From the NCBI RefSeq assembly GCF_000517545.1, contig NZ_BAIV01000002.1, positions 62,001 through 126,000 on the forward strand: a DNA stretch of 64,000 nt, written 5' to 3'. How positions within the stretch are numbered: the stretch's first letter is position 1; each line of letters starts with the position of its first letter. Position numbers and translations under genes: made by a program. A model generated the notes under the pieces. That model saw only the letters and a list, made by a program, of their open reading frames with translations. It ran no database searches and was not told the DNA's origin. Positions 46,606-58,283 of this stretch are shown here, in pieces. The DNA comes from Bacteroides reticulotermitis JCM 10512 (lineage in GTDB: Bacteria > Bacteroidota > Bacteroidia > Bacteroidales > Bacteroidaceae).

Positions 46606-49600
46606 ATGAAACAACATTTATTTCACACCAAACTTATCTGGTTATGTCTTTTTACCCTGTTAAACGGAATATCTATTCAAACCTATGCCGCAGAAGACAA
46701 CCAGCAATCTCCCAAAAAACGCACCGTTACAGGCACAATCACTTCCGAAGGAGACAATATGCCCATCATCGGAGCCAATGTATGGCTTAAGAACAGTTCT
46801 ACCGGGGCCATTACTAACCTAGATGGCAAATATTCTATTACGATCGACAATTCTGTTGTGGGAGGCGTACTCGTGTTTTCATATATAGGTATGAGTACCC
46901 AGGAAATCGCGATCGAAAACCAAAATGTAATCAACGTTACCCTCAAATATGAAACTGAAAAAATCGATGAGGTCGTTGTTATTGGGTATGGACATCAGAA
47001 GAAAGCCAGTGTTATCGGTTCGATCTCGACGATCGATATGGCTGGTGTTAAAGTACCGGGATCTTCTATTTCAAGTGTATTAGCCGGGCAACTAGCGGGC
47101 GTAGTAGCATGAGCCGTACCGGAGAACCGGGAAAAGCCAGTGCTGCCGACTTTTATATCCGAGGTGTTTCTTCCTTTACCGGAAGTAATACTCCACTGGT
47201 ATTGGTTGACGGAATCGAACGCGACTTAGACTTAGTAGATGTAGAAGATATCGCTTCTTTCTCTATCTTAAAAGACGCGTCGGCCTCTGCCGTTTATGGA
47301 GTACGAGGTGCCAACGGTGTAATCTTGATTACCACCAAGAAAGGAACAGAAGGCAAACCTCTCATCACCGCCAGAGTAGAAGCAGGATTTACACAACCGA
47401 CCAAAATGCCTAAGTTTGCTAACTCCGCACAATGGCAGAGTTATATAACGAAATGAAAGGCTACGAATATTATACCCCCACGCAACTAGATTACTTCCGA
47501 AACGGAACAGACACCGACCTATATCCTGATGTTGACTGGATGAAAGAACTTTATAAAGATATGGCCTCGAATCAACGAGTAAATCTGAATGTTTCAGGTG
47601 GAGGAGACATCTGCAAATATTTTGTATCAGGTTCGCTATATAATGAAGGATCGATCTTCCGGAATGCAGGAAAACAATACGACTATAACACATCTCTTCG
47701 CTACAATAAATATAGTTTTCGCGCCAACATGGATTTCACGATAACGAAGTCCACTGTACTGAATGTAAATCTGGCCAATATCTATGAAAAATTCTATGGG
47801 CCAGGTGCAGACAAAGGTACCATATGGTCAAGGGCTTTCGAAACGTCTCCCGGTATTTACCCTAAACAGTATTCTGATGGAACACTCTCGTATCCAAGTA
47901 TTCAGGGAGGTGAAAACCCCTGGAACTTACTAGTACATTCCGGATACGGTGAACAGTTTTGGAACTCAGCTCAAGCGCTTATCGGTATCAATCAGGACTT
48001 AGGCGATTTAGTAACCAAGGGGTTAACAGCCTCCATCAAGTTTTCTTGGGATGCCATTAATAGTAATACCATAGTTCGTGCCAAAACGCCGAATCAATAT
48101 TATGCCAAAGGGCGTGACGAAGACGGGAATCTTATCTTCGGCAGTCCCATTGTGACTGGTACAGATGAACTAGGACTCGACGAGAGTGGAAGCGGCTCTA
48201 TTACAACCTATCTGGAAGGAAGCCTTAACTACAATCGCCTGTTTGCAGAAAAACATCGTATAGGTGCCATGCTTTTATACAACCACAAGATTACAAATAA
48301 AAAGCTAACTTATAGTAAAACGCTCTCATTACCCTATAAATACCAGGGAATAGCCGGGCGCGTGACTTATGCGTTTAAAGATACCTATTTTGCCGAGTTC
48401 AACATGGGATACAATGGATCGGAGAACTTTGCCAAAGGGCATCGATTCGGTTTTTTCCCAGCTTATGCCATCGGATGGATGATATCTAATGAAAAGTTCT
48501 GGGACCCGATCCGTCCTGTAATCAATGAACTAAAACTAAAAGGATCTTATGGAACAGTTGGTAATGATGCAATTGGTGGCGACCGTTGGATCTATCAATC
48601 TACAATTAGTACAAACAACGGATGGAATTATGGTGAAAATGGAGCTGAAGGAGGAGGTGGAATCCAAGTTGGTAACGTCGAAAATGTAGTTGTCAGTTGG
48701 GAAAAAGCCTATAAAACAAACCTTGGCTTTGAAATGAAGCTGTTCGATCGAATTCGGTTACAAGCTGATTACTTCCATGAAAAACGTGAAGGAGTATTTA
48801 TCAACCGTCAGGGACTTCCCGTTATTGTAGGCTTAACAACAAAGCCAAAAACGAATATCGGAGCATCTGTCAATCGAGGTGTGGACGCTACGCTCGAATA
48901 CGAAGAAAAGATAGGGGAAGTATTCTTAACCGGTCGGACAAACTTTACATTTAATCGCAACAAGCTATTAAACAATGATGAAGTAGAAAAGCTCTATAAA
49001 TACCAGAATAGTATCGGAAAGACATTCGGTACAGGAGGAAGTCACACTTTCGGACTTATAGCTGAAGGATTGTTCCAAAGCCAAGAAGAAATAGATAATG
49101 CTCCTGAACAGAATTTTGGTACCTACCGTGTAGGCGACGTCAGATACAAAGATGTCAATGGTGACGGCGTAGTTGATACATACGATAAGGTAGCCTTGGG
49201 ATACACCGACCTCCCGGAGATAACGTATGGTTTCGGCCTGACAGCCAATGGAAGTGTTGGGATATCAATGCTTTCTTCCAAGGGATTGCCCACAGCACCT
49301 TTTATGTGGGTGGTACCGCGATGCGTCCTTTCTCTACAGGAAATATAAACCAGAGCGGTATTAATGAAGATATTTACAACCATGTATGGAAATCAACCAA
49401 TACGCTGGAACAAAACAAAGCCGCCTATTATCCCAGACTAAGCGAAGCTGGTGGAGAAGGTTCTACCAACAACAACCAAACTTCCACGCTTACGATGCGC
49501 AACGGTCGCTTCTTGCGCCTGAAGAATTTTGAGATCGGATACTCTATCCCCAAATCCATCCTTGAGAAGACGTTTATCAAGTCTACTCGATTCTATCTTT

Positions 49601-49722
49601 CCGGAAGCAATTTAATAACCTTTAGTAAATTCAAATTATGGGATCCTGAAACCGGAAGTTCAGACGGTGGTATCTATCCGCCACTACGAGTTTTTACAAT
49701 TGGATTGAATGCTAAATTCTAA
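46606..49722 (+). CDS. SusC-family TonB-dependent transporter of the PUL (three frame breaks)
   Basis: About 1039 aa after repair. Signal peptide (to about residue 28, IQTYAA), carboxypeptidase-regulatory-like domain (VTGTITSEGDNMPIIGANVWLKN), TonB-box/plug start (EKIDEVVVIGYGHQKK), plug with DASASAVYGVRGANGVILITTKKG, and a barrel ending AKF. One base each is missing at 47109 (GVVAMSRTGEPGK), 47434-47435 (FANSAQWAELYNEMKGY) and 49257-49258 (NGSVWDINAFFQG). No STN domain, consistent with HTCS rather than sigma control. It should import glycan fragments with the SusD partner, whose ATG is 7 bp downstream. Confidence 0.92.
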
Positions 49723-49729
49723 TATAATC

Positions 49730-51613
49730 ATGAAACAATATATGAAAAAAATAACAAAATACTATTCGTCTCTGTTTGTGTGTGTATTGATGCTTTCACA
49801 AACAAGCTGTGACTCTTTCCTAGATAGGCAAGCAGACGAATCCCTGACCTTAGACAAAGTGTGGGAAACCCGCTCGGATTCACGTAAATACTGGCTAACT
49901 ACCATGAGTTTTTTACCGGATGACGTCAATGATTTCCAATATACACCGTGGAGTGGAGCTGCCGAAGAAGTGACAGTGTCGCAAAGAAGCCGTGAATACC
50001 ATATAATGACTTCCGGGGCATGGAACCCGTCTGATGTGCCTTACGAACGTATGAGTACCTATTACCGAGGTATACGTGAATGTAATATCTTTCTGGCAAA
50101 CATTGATCGCTGTACCGACCCACTGCTTACGAACGATGAAAAGGAACAATGGAAAGTACAAACCCGTTTTGCACGTACGTATTACTATTTCTTAATGATG
50201 CGAACCTACGGGCCGGTGTTCCTCCTTCATGACGAACTGTTGGACTTCACCAAAAGTGCAGCCGAACTGGAACGCCCACGCAACACCTGGGACGAATGCG
50301 TAGACTATGTCGTAGGCGAATTGAACTCCTTGATCGACAATCCGTATATGAAGTCTGCCTGGACATCCAGTACCGAAAAAGGATTGGCAACTAAAGGTGC
50401 CTGTCAAGCTATTATTTCTCGTCTGACTCTTTATTCAGCACGTGATTTATTTAATGGGAATACCATGTATGCTTCGGTTAAGAACCCAGACGGAACTAAT
50501 CTATTTCCACAAAACTATGATGCCAATAAATGGAAAACAGCAGCAGATGCCGCCTATAAAATAATCGACGGAAATCTTTATAAGCTATATCATTCCGGAG
50601 ATGACAATCCATACGATAACTATTATGGAATCACACAAGAAAAATGGAATAGTGAACTCATCTGGACCACCGGTTCCAAAGGACGCTTCATAATGGGGGC
50701 ACACACATGTCCGACTTCCGTTGCGGGAAGTTCTTCCTGGGGAGTAGTTGGTGTTACACAACAACAAGTGGATGCTTATCCAATGGCTAAAACCGGACGG
50801 TTCCCCATCACCGGTTATGAATCGGATGGTGCTCCGATTATTGATCCGGAGTCTGGCTACGCTATCGATGAAATGACTTATACAGATATCACTTATCCTG
50901 CATGGGGAGGAGCTAACTCCTACAAGCTGAATACGGTAAAGATGTGTACTGAAAGAGACCCTCGGTTCTACATTACAGTTTTCTTTAGCGGTAGTAAATG
51001 GCATCACGGAAATGAGATGACTCTTACCTCTTTTGCACACGGTGCCAATGGGTATACCTCAGATGCCCGCCCTAAATCAGGTTTTATGCTGAATCGTTTC
51101 TACGATCATACCGCCAACTCAGCAAACGGACAATGGGGAGATATGACTTTCCCAACTTTCCGCCTCGGAGAAGTCTATTTAAATTTCATAGAAGCAGTAC
51201 TAGAGTGTAAAATCAGAGGTGTAAATATCCCCGGAAACTACACCGCCAAAGCGATGGAGATATGGAAAGAACTCAGAGCACGCGTCAATTTACCTGCGAT
51301 CACTGAATCCTATCCTCAAGCAGACGATAAAGCACTACTCGACTTATGTCGGAAAGAACGCCGTGTAGAATTAGCGTTCGAGAATCATCGCTTCTTTGAT
51401 ACACGTACGTGGAAAATTGCTGAAGAATGTGACGGTGGTAAGATGTGGGGTATGAATGTCGAAACGATGGGAAGTGGTGATGTTACTCCGGATAGTTTCT
51501 GGGTAAGAACCGCATTCGAAAAGCGCGTATTCAAGAAACAGCATTATTTGTATCCGTTCACGCAGACAGAGATTAGTCTGAATAAACAATTGACTCAAAA
51601 TTATGCATGGTAA
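49730..51613 (+). CDS. SusD/RagB-family glycan-binding lipoprotein of the PUL
   Basis: About 627 aa, intact. Lipoprotein signal ending VLMLSQTSCDSFLDR. SusD segments: DESLTLDKVW near the N-terminus, RFARTYYYFLMMRTYGPVFLLHDE, and the C-terminal RLGEVYLNFIEAVLECKIRG and RKERRVELAFENHRFFDTRTWKIAEE. The ATG at 49730 is 7 bp after the SusC stop; a second in-frame ATG at 49742 would also leave a signal peptide. It is longer than most SusD proteins, matching the RagB/SusD type found in complex host-glycan loci. It caps the SusC barrel and binds its ligand at the surface. Confidence 0.93.
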   Translation: MKQYMKKITKYYSSLFVCVLMLSQTSCDSFLDRQADESLTLDKVWETRSDSRKYWLTTMSFLPDDVNDFQYTPWSGAAEEVTVSQRSREYHIMTSGAWNPSDVPYERMSTYYRGIRECNIFLANIDRCTDPLLTNDEKEQWKVQTRFARTYYYFLMMRTYGPVFLLHDELLDFTKSAAELERPRNTWDECVDYVVGELNSLIDNPYMKSAWTSSTEKGLATKGACQAIISRLTLYSARDLFNGNTMYASVKNPDGTNLFPQNYDANKWKTAADAAYKIIDGNLYKLYHSGDDNPYDNYYGITQEKWNSELIWTTGSKGRFIMGAHTCPTSVAGSSSWGVVGVTQQQVDAYPMAKTGRFPITGYESDGAPIIDPESGYAIDEMTYTDITYPAWGGANSYKLNTVKMCTERDPRFYITVFFSGSKWHHGNEMTLTSFAHGANGYTSDARPKSGFMLNRFYDHTANSANGQWGDMTFPTFRLGEVYLNFIEAVLECKIRGVNIPGNYTAKAMEIWKELRARVNLPAITESYPQADDKALLDLCRKERRVELAFENHRFFDTRTWKIAEECDGGKMWGMNVETMGSGDVTPDSFWVRTAFEKRVFKKQHYLYPFTQTEISLNKQLTQNYAW

Positions 51614-51640
51614 CGCCATAATCTAGAAAAATAAAGCTAT

Positions 51641-53048
51641 ATGAAAAACAAGATATTTAAAGCAATCGCCTTATGCCTTGCACTGTTGCCCTTTGGTGCC
51701 TGCAATGACGGGTGCGAGGATTACCTGGACGAATATGAGTCCATCCTCTATTTCAAAAACAACGGTGAACAACATGTAACCATTTACGACACCAGCAATG
51801 AAGCCAACAGCGAGTTTGTTGTTATCAGAGCCGGATACAATTCGAAGAAAAATTCATCGGTAGATGTTTCAGTCCTGGACGCAGTCAATTTGCAAATTTA
51901 TAATGCAGAGAATGACATGGATTACAATTTGTTGCCGGACGACTGCTTCACACTGGAAACAACAACTCTGGAGTTTGATAGTTCGGACGACCATAAAATG
52001 GTGAAGGTTATTTTTAAGATCGACAAAATCAAAGAATTGAGTAGTGCCAATTACACCTTACCACTGGTGCTAAACAACTCGAATGATGACATCAATATCA
52101 ACAAAAGACTAATCTTCATTGTACCGGACATTGTTACGCCTTATCTCTACTTTGAGAAATCCGGTTACCAACTATAAGGTGGAAGAAGGAGGAGTTATGT
52201 CATTTGATATTACAATCCCTATTGGCATGCCAATGGCAAATGCCTGGGACTTTGACTGTAGCTTGGAAGTAAATCCGGAATTACTAACAGAGTACAATGA
52301 AAGCAATCAGGCGGATTTTCTATTATTACCTGAAAACTGCTATACGTTAATCCCAAAAGCCTCATTCATCTCAGGCAAAAGCACAAGTAATGCTACGATT
52401 AAGATCAATATCGCCGATGACCTGAAATTTGGAAAATACATTCTTCCAGTGGAACTGACTGAATGTAGTATGCCTACATTCACAATTAAGGAAGATGCAA
52501 ATAGTTACCTGGCAGCCATTATATATCAAAAACATATCGAGGAGACAGAACTGAAAGAGATCAAGTTGACAGAAGATATGATTTCCAGCAATGCCAGAAC
52601 GGAAGACTTCGAGTCTCTGGAGGCCCGTACGCAACTAATCAATGTCATTGATGGCGACATTAACACCTCGTTCCATTCTTACTGGGCATTCCACGGATTC
52701 CCAAGTGATTTCTCCGAACTACCATACATAGAGGTTAAACTACCTCGCGTATATAGCGGATTCAAGTTCAGTTATGTAACTAGAACTCAGGCCAACGGTT
52801 CAAACAACGGTAATGGGAACCCACAAGAGCTTAATATTTATACAAGCGAAGATGGAGTGAACTTCACACTGTTGAATACATTAAGCGATGATCTGCCATT
52901 ATCGGAGATGGGAGCAACTTATGAATCCGGTATGATGTTACCGATCTCAGGCCTATTCAGATATCTGCGTATTGAATCAACTCATGCCAAGGAAGCAGGC
53001 TTAAATGCCATGGCTATAGCAGAGTTAAATCTATGGGTTGCTGAATAA
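51641..53048 (+). CDS. DUF1735/F5-8C surface lipoprotein (one frame break)
   Basis: About 469 aa after repair. Lipoprotein signal ending ALLPFGACNDGCEDYLDE. Two DUF1735-like segments follow (each with a VxNLQIYNAENDMDYNLLPDDCFTLE or YNESNQADFLLLPENCYTLIPK type stretch). The C-terminal F5/8 type C (discoidin) domain includes TQLINVIDGDINTSFHSYWAFHGFPSD and ends AIAELNLWVAE. The break is at 52157-52159, where removing one A (or adding two) gives FENPVTNYKVEEGG; it is the only break in the window that is not a simple single-base loss. Probably a surface glycan-binding protein that helps the SusCD pair. No catalytic motif. Confidence 0.82.
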
Positions 53049-53079
53049 GTAAATGAAACACCAAGAAAATTAGAAAAAC

Positions 53080-55937
53080 ATGAATAAAAAAGAAATACAA
53101 AGAATAAAAGCCTTACTATTCGTCCTACTTATATTTAGCATTCCCGCGTTCTGCGGGTGTGCTGACGAAGATCAAAACAGCTCCGTCCCCAAACTGGAAA
53201 TAGAAGAAGAATATCTGGTTCAGGATTTCGATAGCAAAAAGTATGACATCCAGATTCCGGTAAACACCAATCTATCAAGAGATGAATGGCGTGTTACCTC
53301 TTCCGAACCAGACTGGTGTATGGCAGCTAAAGTCATTGATGAGCACATGATACGTCTATACGTACTGTCCAGTGAAGAGCCAGACGTAAGAGAAGCAACG
53401 GTAAAAGTTGCATCATCAGTCAACGAATATACGATTACGGTCCGTCAATTGGGATATGGCCCGGCTATTTTAGTTACGCCTCTTTCTCCAACAACTCTCG
53501 CTGCCGAAGGAGGGGAAGTGAAGCTGAGAATTACGACCAACATTGACTATCAGGTGAATATTCAGGAAAATTGCGAGTGGCTAACCGAAACAACGCCTCC
53601 CACTACACGTGCAATGACTAGCAAAGAACGCACCTTCCATTTAGATAACTACACAATGTTTGGCGAGACACGTACCTCTACGATCTACTTCGAAAGTGAG
53701 AAATATCAAGAGGCAACAGCCGAATGTGTTATCTCGCAAAAACCCGTAGACCCGACTACCGGGGACATCGAGGTGGGAGGAGATAGCATGTTCAAGCCGA
53801 CCGGTGGAACTGCCAATCAGTATCAAGCCGGTATGGGAATAGAGAAGTGTTGGGACGGACTTGGAGGGGACGATATCTATCATAGTCCCTGGAGCGGAGA
53901 TGGAACGAAATTCCCTGTTATCCTCGAATTTGACTTCGATGGTACACATACACTTGAGTACTTTATCTATACGCCGCGAAGTAGGGGGATGGCCAATGGG
54001 GAATGTTTGACCTCTATTGTGCAACACAAGACACACCCGAGTATACCAAGGTTGGCTCATTTGATTTCAAGAACTCAACTTCACCAAGCAAACTTGCAAT
54101 GGACAATCCGGTAGCGAAAGTTACCAAACTGAAAGTTGTTGTTAATACCGCGAAGAACAATTTTGTGAATTGTGAAGAGATTGAATTCTATGAAGCAAAG
54201 ACAGGCCTGACCGAACAAGAAAAGTTGCTATTGAATGTATTTACAGATCTTAGTTGTAGCGAAGTACGTCCGGATGCAACGCTTCAGCAGATTCAAGCAT
54301 TGCCGGGTTATTTTATTAATGTAGCCATGCAGCTGAAAAATGGCACCTATGACCCTTGGGAGAAAAAGTTCCGTATTCAGGAATACAATCCATACAGTAC
54401 GCCCGCTCTTTGGGGAGAGCAACTGTATATGAAGACCTATACAGATCTCGACAATCCTACCGGAATTTATGTAAATGCCGGTGACGAATTGATCGTTATG
54501 GTAGGTGATACGTATAAAAACAACATCAGCCTGCAAACCATCCAATCGGCTGATTTAAGTGGCGACCAGTATAGACTGCAAGAAGGTACCAATAAACTTC
54601 AGATACGGAATGACGGTATGCTGTTCGTGATGTATAATACGGACCTGACTTCAGCAACTGCCAAGGCAATCAAGGTTCATATCCCATTGACCTCCGGAAA
54701 AGTAAGCGGTTACTTTGATCTGGAAAGGGATAAAACGGATGCAATCTATGCGGAACTTCTCCAGAAAGCGACCTATGAATATTTCCTGGTGAAAGGAAAC
54801 GAGATCCTCCTAAACTTACACCGCTCTAAATTATTACAATGGCAGCCAACCGAGATTGTGGAATACATTACCATGTTTGACCATTTTGTGAACTGGCAAT
54901 ATGACCTACTAGGTTTAGAGAACATTCGCCCGCAGTTATTTAATAATCACGTGAACGCTTCTTCGGTTAACGATGACAGTTACATGTGGGCAAGCAACGG
55001 ACAGATAGGATTCGGGATCAATGCACTCGATGAATTTATGCCTACCGAAAAGCTATACAGAGAAAGACGCTGTTGGGGGCCGGCTCATGAGATCGGACAT
55101 CTTCATCAAGGAGCTATTGCCTGGACAGGATGTTTTGAATCGTCCAACAATCTCTTCTCCAACTATGTACTCTACAAAATAGGCAAGGAATGTTCGAACG
55201 GCGATCCGCTCAGTGTATTGGCAGATAGAAGACTTAATAACCGCCCCTTCTGTAATTTCCTTGGAGATCCTAAAAAAGAAGACACTGAAATCCATATGCG
55301 TATGTACTGGCAGTTATGGCTTTATTTCCACCGATGCGGCGTCAAAACGGATTTTTATCCGGAATTATTTAAGAAGTTGCGCAACAATAGAAACCTGAAT
55401 AACATGGCTGTAGGTGAGCGTCAGATGCAATTTGTAAAATACGCCAGCGACATTGCTCAAAAAGATCTAGCTGACTTCTTTGAAGCATGGGGATTTATGA
55501 CACCTGTAGATGAGACTATTGATCAGTATGGAAAGAGCCGTTACACCGTTACAGATGCGATGATTACGGAAACGAAAGCTTATACGGCTAAATATGCTAC
55601 CCCACAACCTTTCTATTATATAGAAGATCGGAAAGATGGAGATCCCGGTTTGGAAAGTATGGGACTAACAGGAAAAATTGGAGATGTGGGTCACTACACC
55701 CAATTTAAAGATAATCAGAAGATTACCAAAACCCCGACTTACAGTGCTAGTGGACAGCAAGTAACCATAATCAACGGTAATGAAGCAGTAGCCTTCGAAA
55801 TTTGGAAAGACGGAGAGCGTAAATACTTCTCCAACTTTGTGAAGTTCACTTTACCGGAGAAACTCCCAATCGGGCAATGTACGATCAAAGCCGTACAAGC
55901 AGACGGCAAACTGATAACTGTTGAACGCTCTAAATAA
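53080..55937 (+). CDS. M60-family metallopeptidase with BACON and F5/8C modules (one frame break)
   Basis: About 952 aa after repair. Lipoprotein signal (IPAFCGCADE), two BACON domains (about residues 35-125 and 128-220), an F5/8C-like domain (VGGDSMFKPTGGTANQYQAGMGIEKCWDGL, about 230-370), then the M60/enhancin-like domain. Its zinc site is PAHEIGHLHQGAIAWTGCFESSN: His, His and downstream Glu of the gluzincin HEXXH...E pattern. M60 proteins in gut Bacteroides cleave O-glycosylated proteins such as mucin, and BACON domains bind mucin-type glycans (family knowledge). The break is at the G-run near 53998-54002. It should act at the surface to free glycopeptides for SusCD and the glycosidases. 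Confidence 0.9.
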
Positions 55938-55961
55938 GTGGAAACTATAAAACAATAAAAC

Positions 55962-58267
55962 ATGAAGAAACTGATTCTATGTACTTTAATTCCCTTCCTT
56001 ATATCCTGCCAGCCTACGCAGAACGTAGACACGTCCATATACATGGATGCAAAACTCCCTGTCGACAAACGAGTGGAAGCGTTACTTGGACAAATGACCT
56101 TAAAGGAGAAGATAGGACAGATGGATATGGTCACCGTATGGGATAGAGAGGCCATCTTTAAGAATGGATATTATGATTTTGGAGCATGGTTGGCAGATCT
56201 GGAACCTGAGGAGTCCAATCAACTACAAAAACTATCCGAACAGACCAGGCTAAAAATCCCCTACCTCATAGGAATGGATGCAGCGCACGGCTATGCAATG
56301 CTTACAGGAAGAACTGTTTTCCCGACTTCAATCAGCATGGCGGCAACCTTCAACCGGGAATTAGTTTTGCGTACAACAACTAAAGCCGGTGAGGAAATCC
56401 GTTCCGCAGGTACACATTGGGCATTTGCTCCTTGCATCGACATCGTTCAGGATGCCCGGTGGGGAAGAACCGGCGAAACATATGGGGAGGACCCTTTCTT
56501 AACAAGCGAACTGGTGAAAGAAGCCGTACGAGGATATCAGGGCAACGAAGATCCGCTCAAGAGGGTGGCTGTTTCAGTCAAACATCTGGTAGGAGGAGGA
56601 GCATCTGTAGGAGGATGCAATCATGCCAGTGCCGAATTATCGGAACGGGCCCTACGCTCGTATTTCTTACCCCCATTTAAAGCTGCAATCGAAGCCGGAT
56701 GTATGACTATTATGCCGGGGCATAATGATATTGCAGGAGTTCCGGTACATGCATCTAAATGGTTGCTAACCGATTTAATCAAAAAAGAGTATGATTTCAA
56801 AGGTTTCTTTATCAGCGATATGGGAGACGTGGGGAATCTGGCTGCCTCTTTACATCAGGTAGCTGAGAATCAGAAAGAAGCTATTCGCATGTCCATCAAT
56901 GCAGGACTAGACATGCATATGTACTCCGCCGATTCGATGCGTTTCGTAGCCCCATTAATAGAGTTAGTCCAAGAGAAAAAGGTATCTCAAGAGCGTATCG
57001 ATGATGCTGTGAGAAGAATCTTAAAAATAAAATTCGAACTCGGACTCTTTGAGAATCGCTACGTATCTCCTGAAAAAGACAATTACGGCAGCAAAGAAAA
57101 CAAGGATTTGGCTTTGGAGGCTGCCCGGGAAGCAATCGTGCTGCTAAAAAACAAGCAACAGATTCTTCCTCTTGACAAAAACAAATACAAAAAGATTCTG
57201 GTCACAGGGCCGAATGCCGATAATCAGAGTATTTTGGGTGATTGGTCTATCTTCCAACCGGATGATCATGTGACTACCATTCTGGAAGGTATCCAAACTC
57301 TGGCATCACCGGAACAGTCAATTACATATAGTAATAGTGGACGCATCAAGCTAAGAAGTCCGATTTGTCGGTCAACACCACAGATCCTGCTATCCAGCAA
57401 AGGCTGATTACCGAAGGCGGAGGCATCTCGGATTACAGCATCAATGATGCGGTCAAAAAAGCCAAACAAGCAGATTTAGCAGTTGTTGCCATTGGAGGAT
57501 ATGGAATACGCACGGAATGGGGATTGAGAACGTATGGAGAATCCGCCGACCGACCGTCCATCGACTTCTATGGCAGACAGTTGGAACTGGTTCAAGCAAT
57601 TTACAAAACAGGTACTCCCATCGTGATCGTTATTATCAATGGAAAACCTCTCAACAATGAATGGATTACGGAGAACATCGCAACGATTGTCGATGTATGG
57701 GAACCGGGTATGTATGGAGGACAGGCTTTAGCCGAAATTCTATTTGGAGAAGTCAATCCTTCGGGTAAGTTGCCTATCACCATTCCAAAGCACGCAGGCC
57801 AAATACCGATGTATTATTACCAAAGACCATCCAGGTATTGGACAGGATATGGGTTAGGTTCTTCCCGTGCTGACGACAAACCCGCTTTTTGCTTCGGCCA
57901 CGGACTGAGCTATTCCACGTATGAGTATTCCGACTTGAAGGTAGACAGCCTCATACCGGCGAATAAAGATATTGAAGTTACGTTTACGCTCAAAAACACA
58001 GGCAAAATGGCTGGAAAGGAAACCGCCTTACTCTTCGTACGCGACTGCGTATCGAGCGTTGTTACCCCGGTCGCATCCTTGAAAGGATTTGACAAAGTAA
58101 GTTTGGAACCCGGAGAAGCCAAGGAGATTCGGATAACTATTCCTTATGCCGAGTTAGGACTCTGGAATGAGAACTTGGAATATGTCGTAGAACCCGGGAA
58201 GTTCAATCTTATGATAGGACGTTCCGTAGAAGACATACGAATCAAAAAAGACTTTTATGTTAATTAA
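55962..58267 (+). CDS. Glycoside hydrolase family 3 (one frame break)
   Basis: About 769 aa after repair. Lipoprotein-like signal (IPFLISCQPT). The N-terminal (beta/alpha)8 domain carries MDAAHGYAML, ARWGRTGETYGEDPFL, VKHLVGGG and the nucleophile Asp in FFISDMGDVG. Then come the alpha/beta sandwich (AIVLLKNKQQILPL, AVVAIGGYG) and a fibronectin-like domain (VTFTLKNTGKMAGKETALLFVRD). The break at 57350 is repaired by one G, giving SGRIKAKKSDLSVNTTD. Family members are mainly beta-glucosidases; the fine specificity is not readable, and on a host-glycan locus another beta-linked sugar is possible. Ends 17 bp before the fucosidase start. Confidence 0.88.
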
Positions 58268-58283
58268 TCAACTCATACACGCT

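Noticed and set aside
46606..49722. Programmed frameshifting or deliberate gene splitting in susC
   Set aside because: No slippery heptamer or downstream structure stands out, and the same kind of single-base loss occurs in many unrelated genes.
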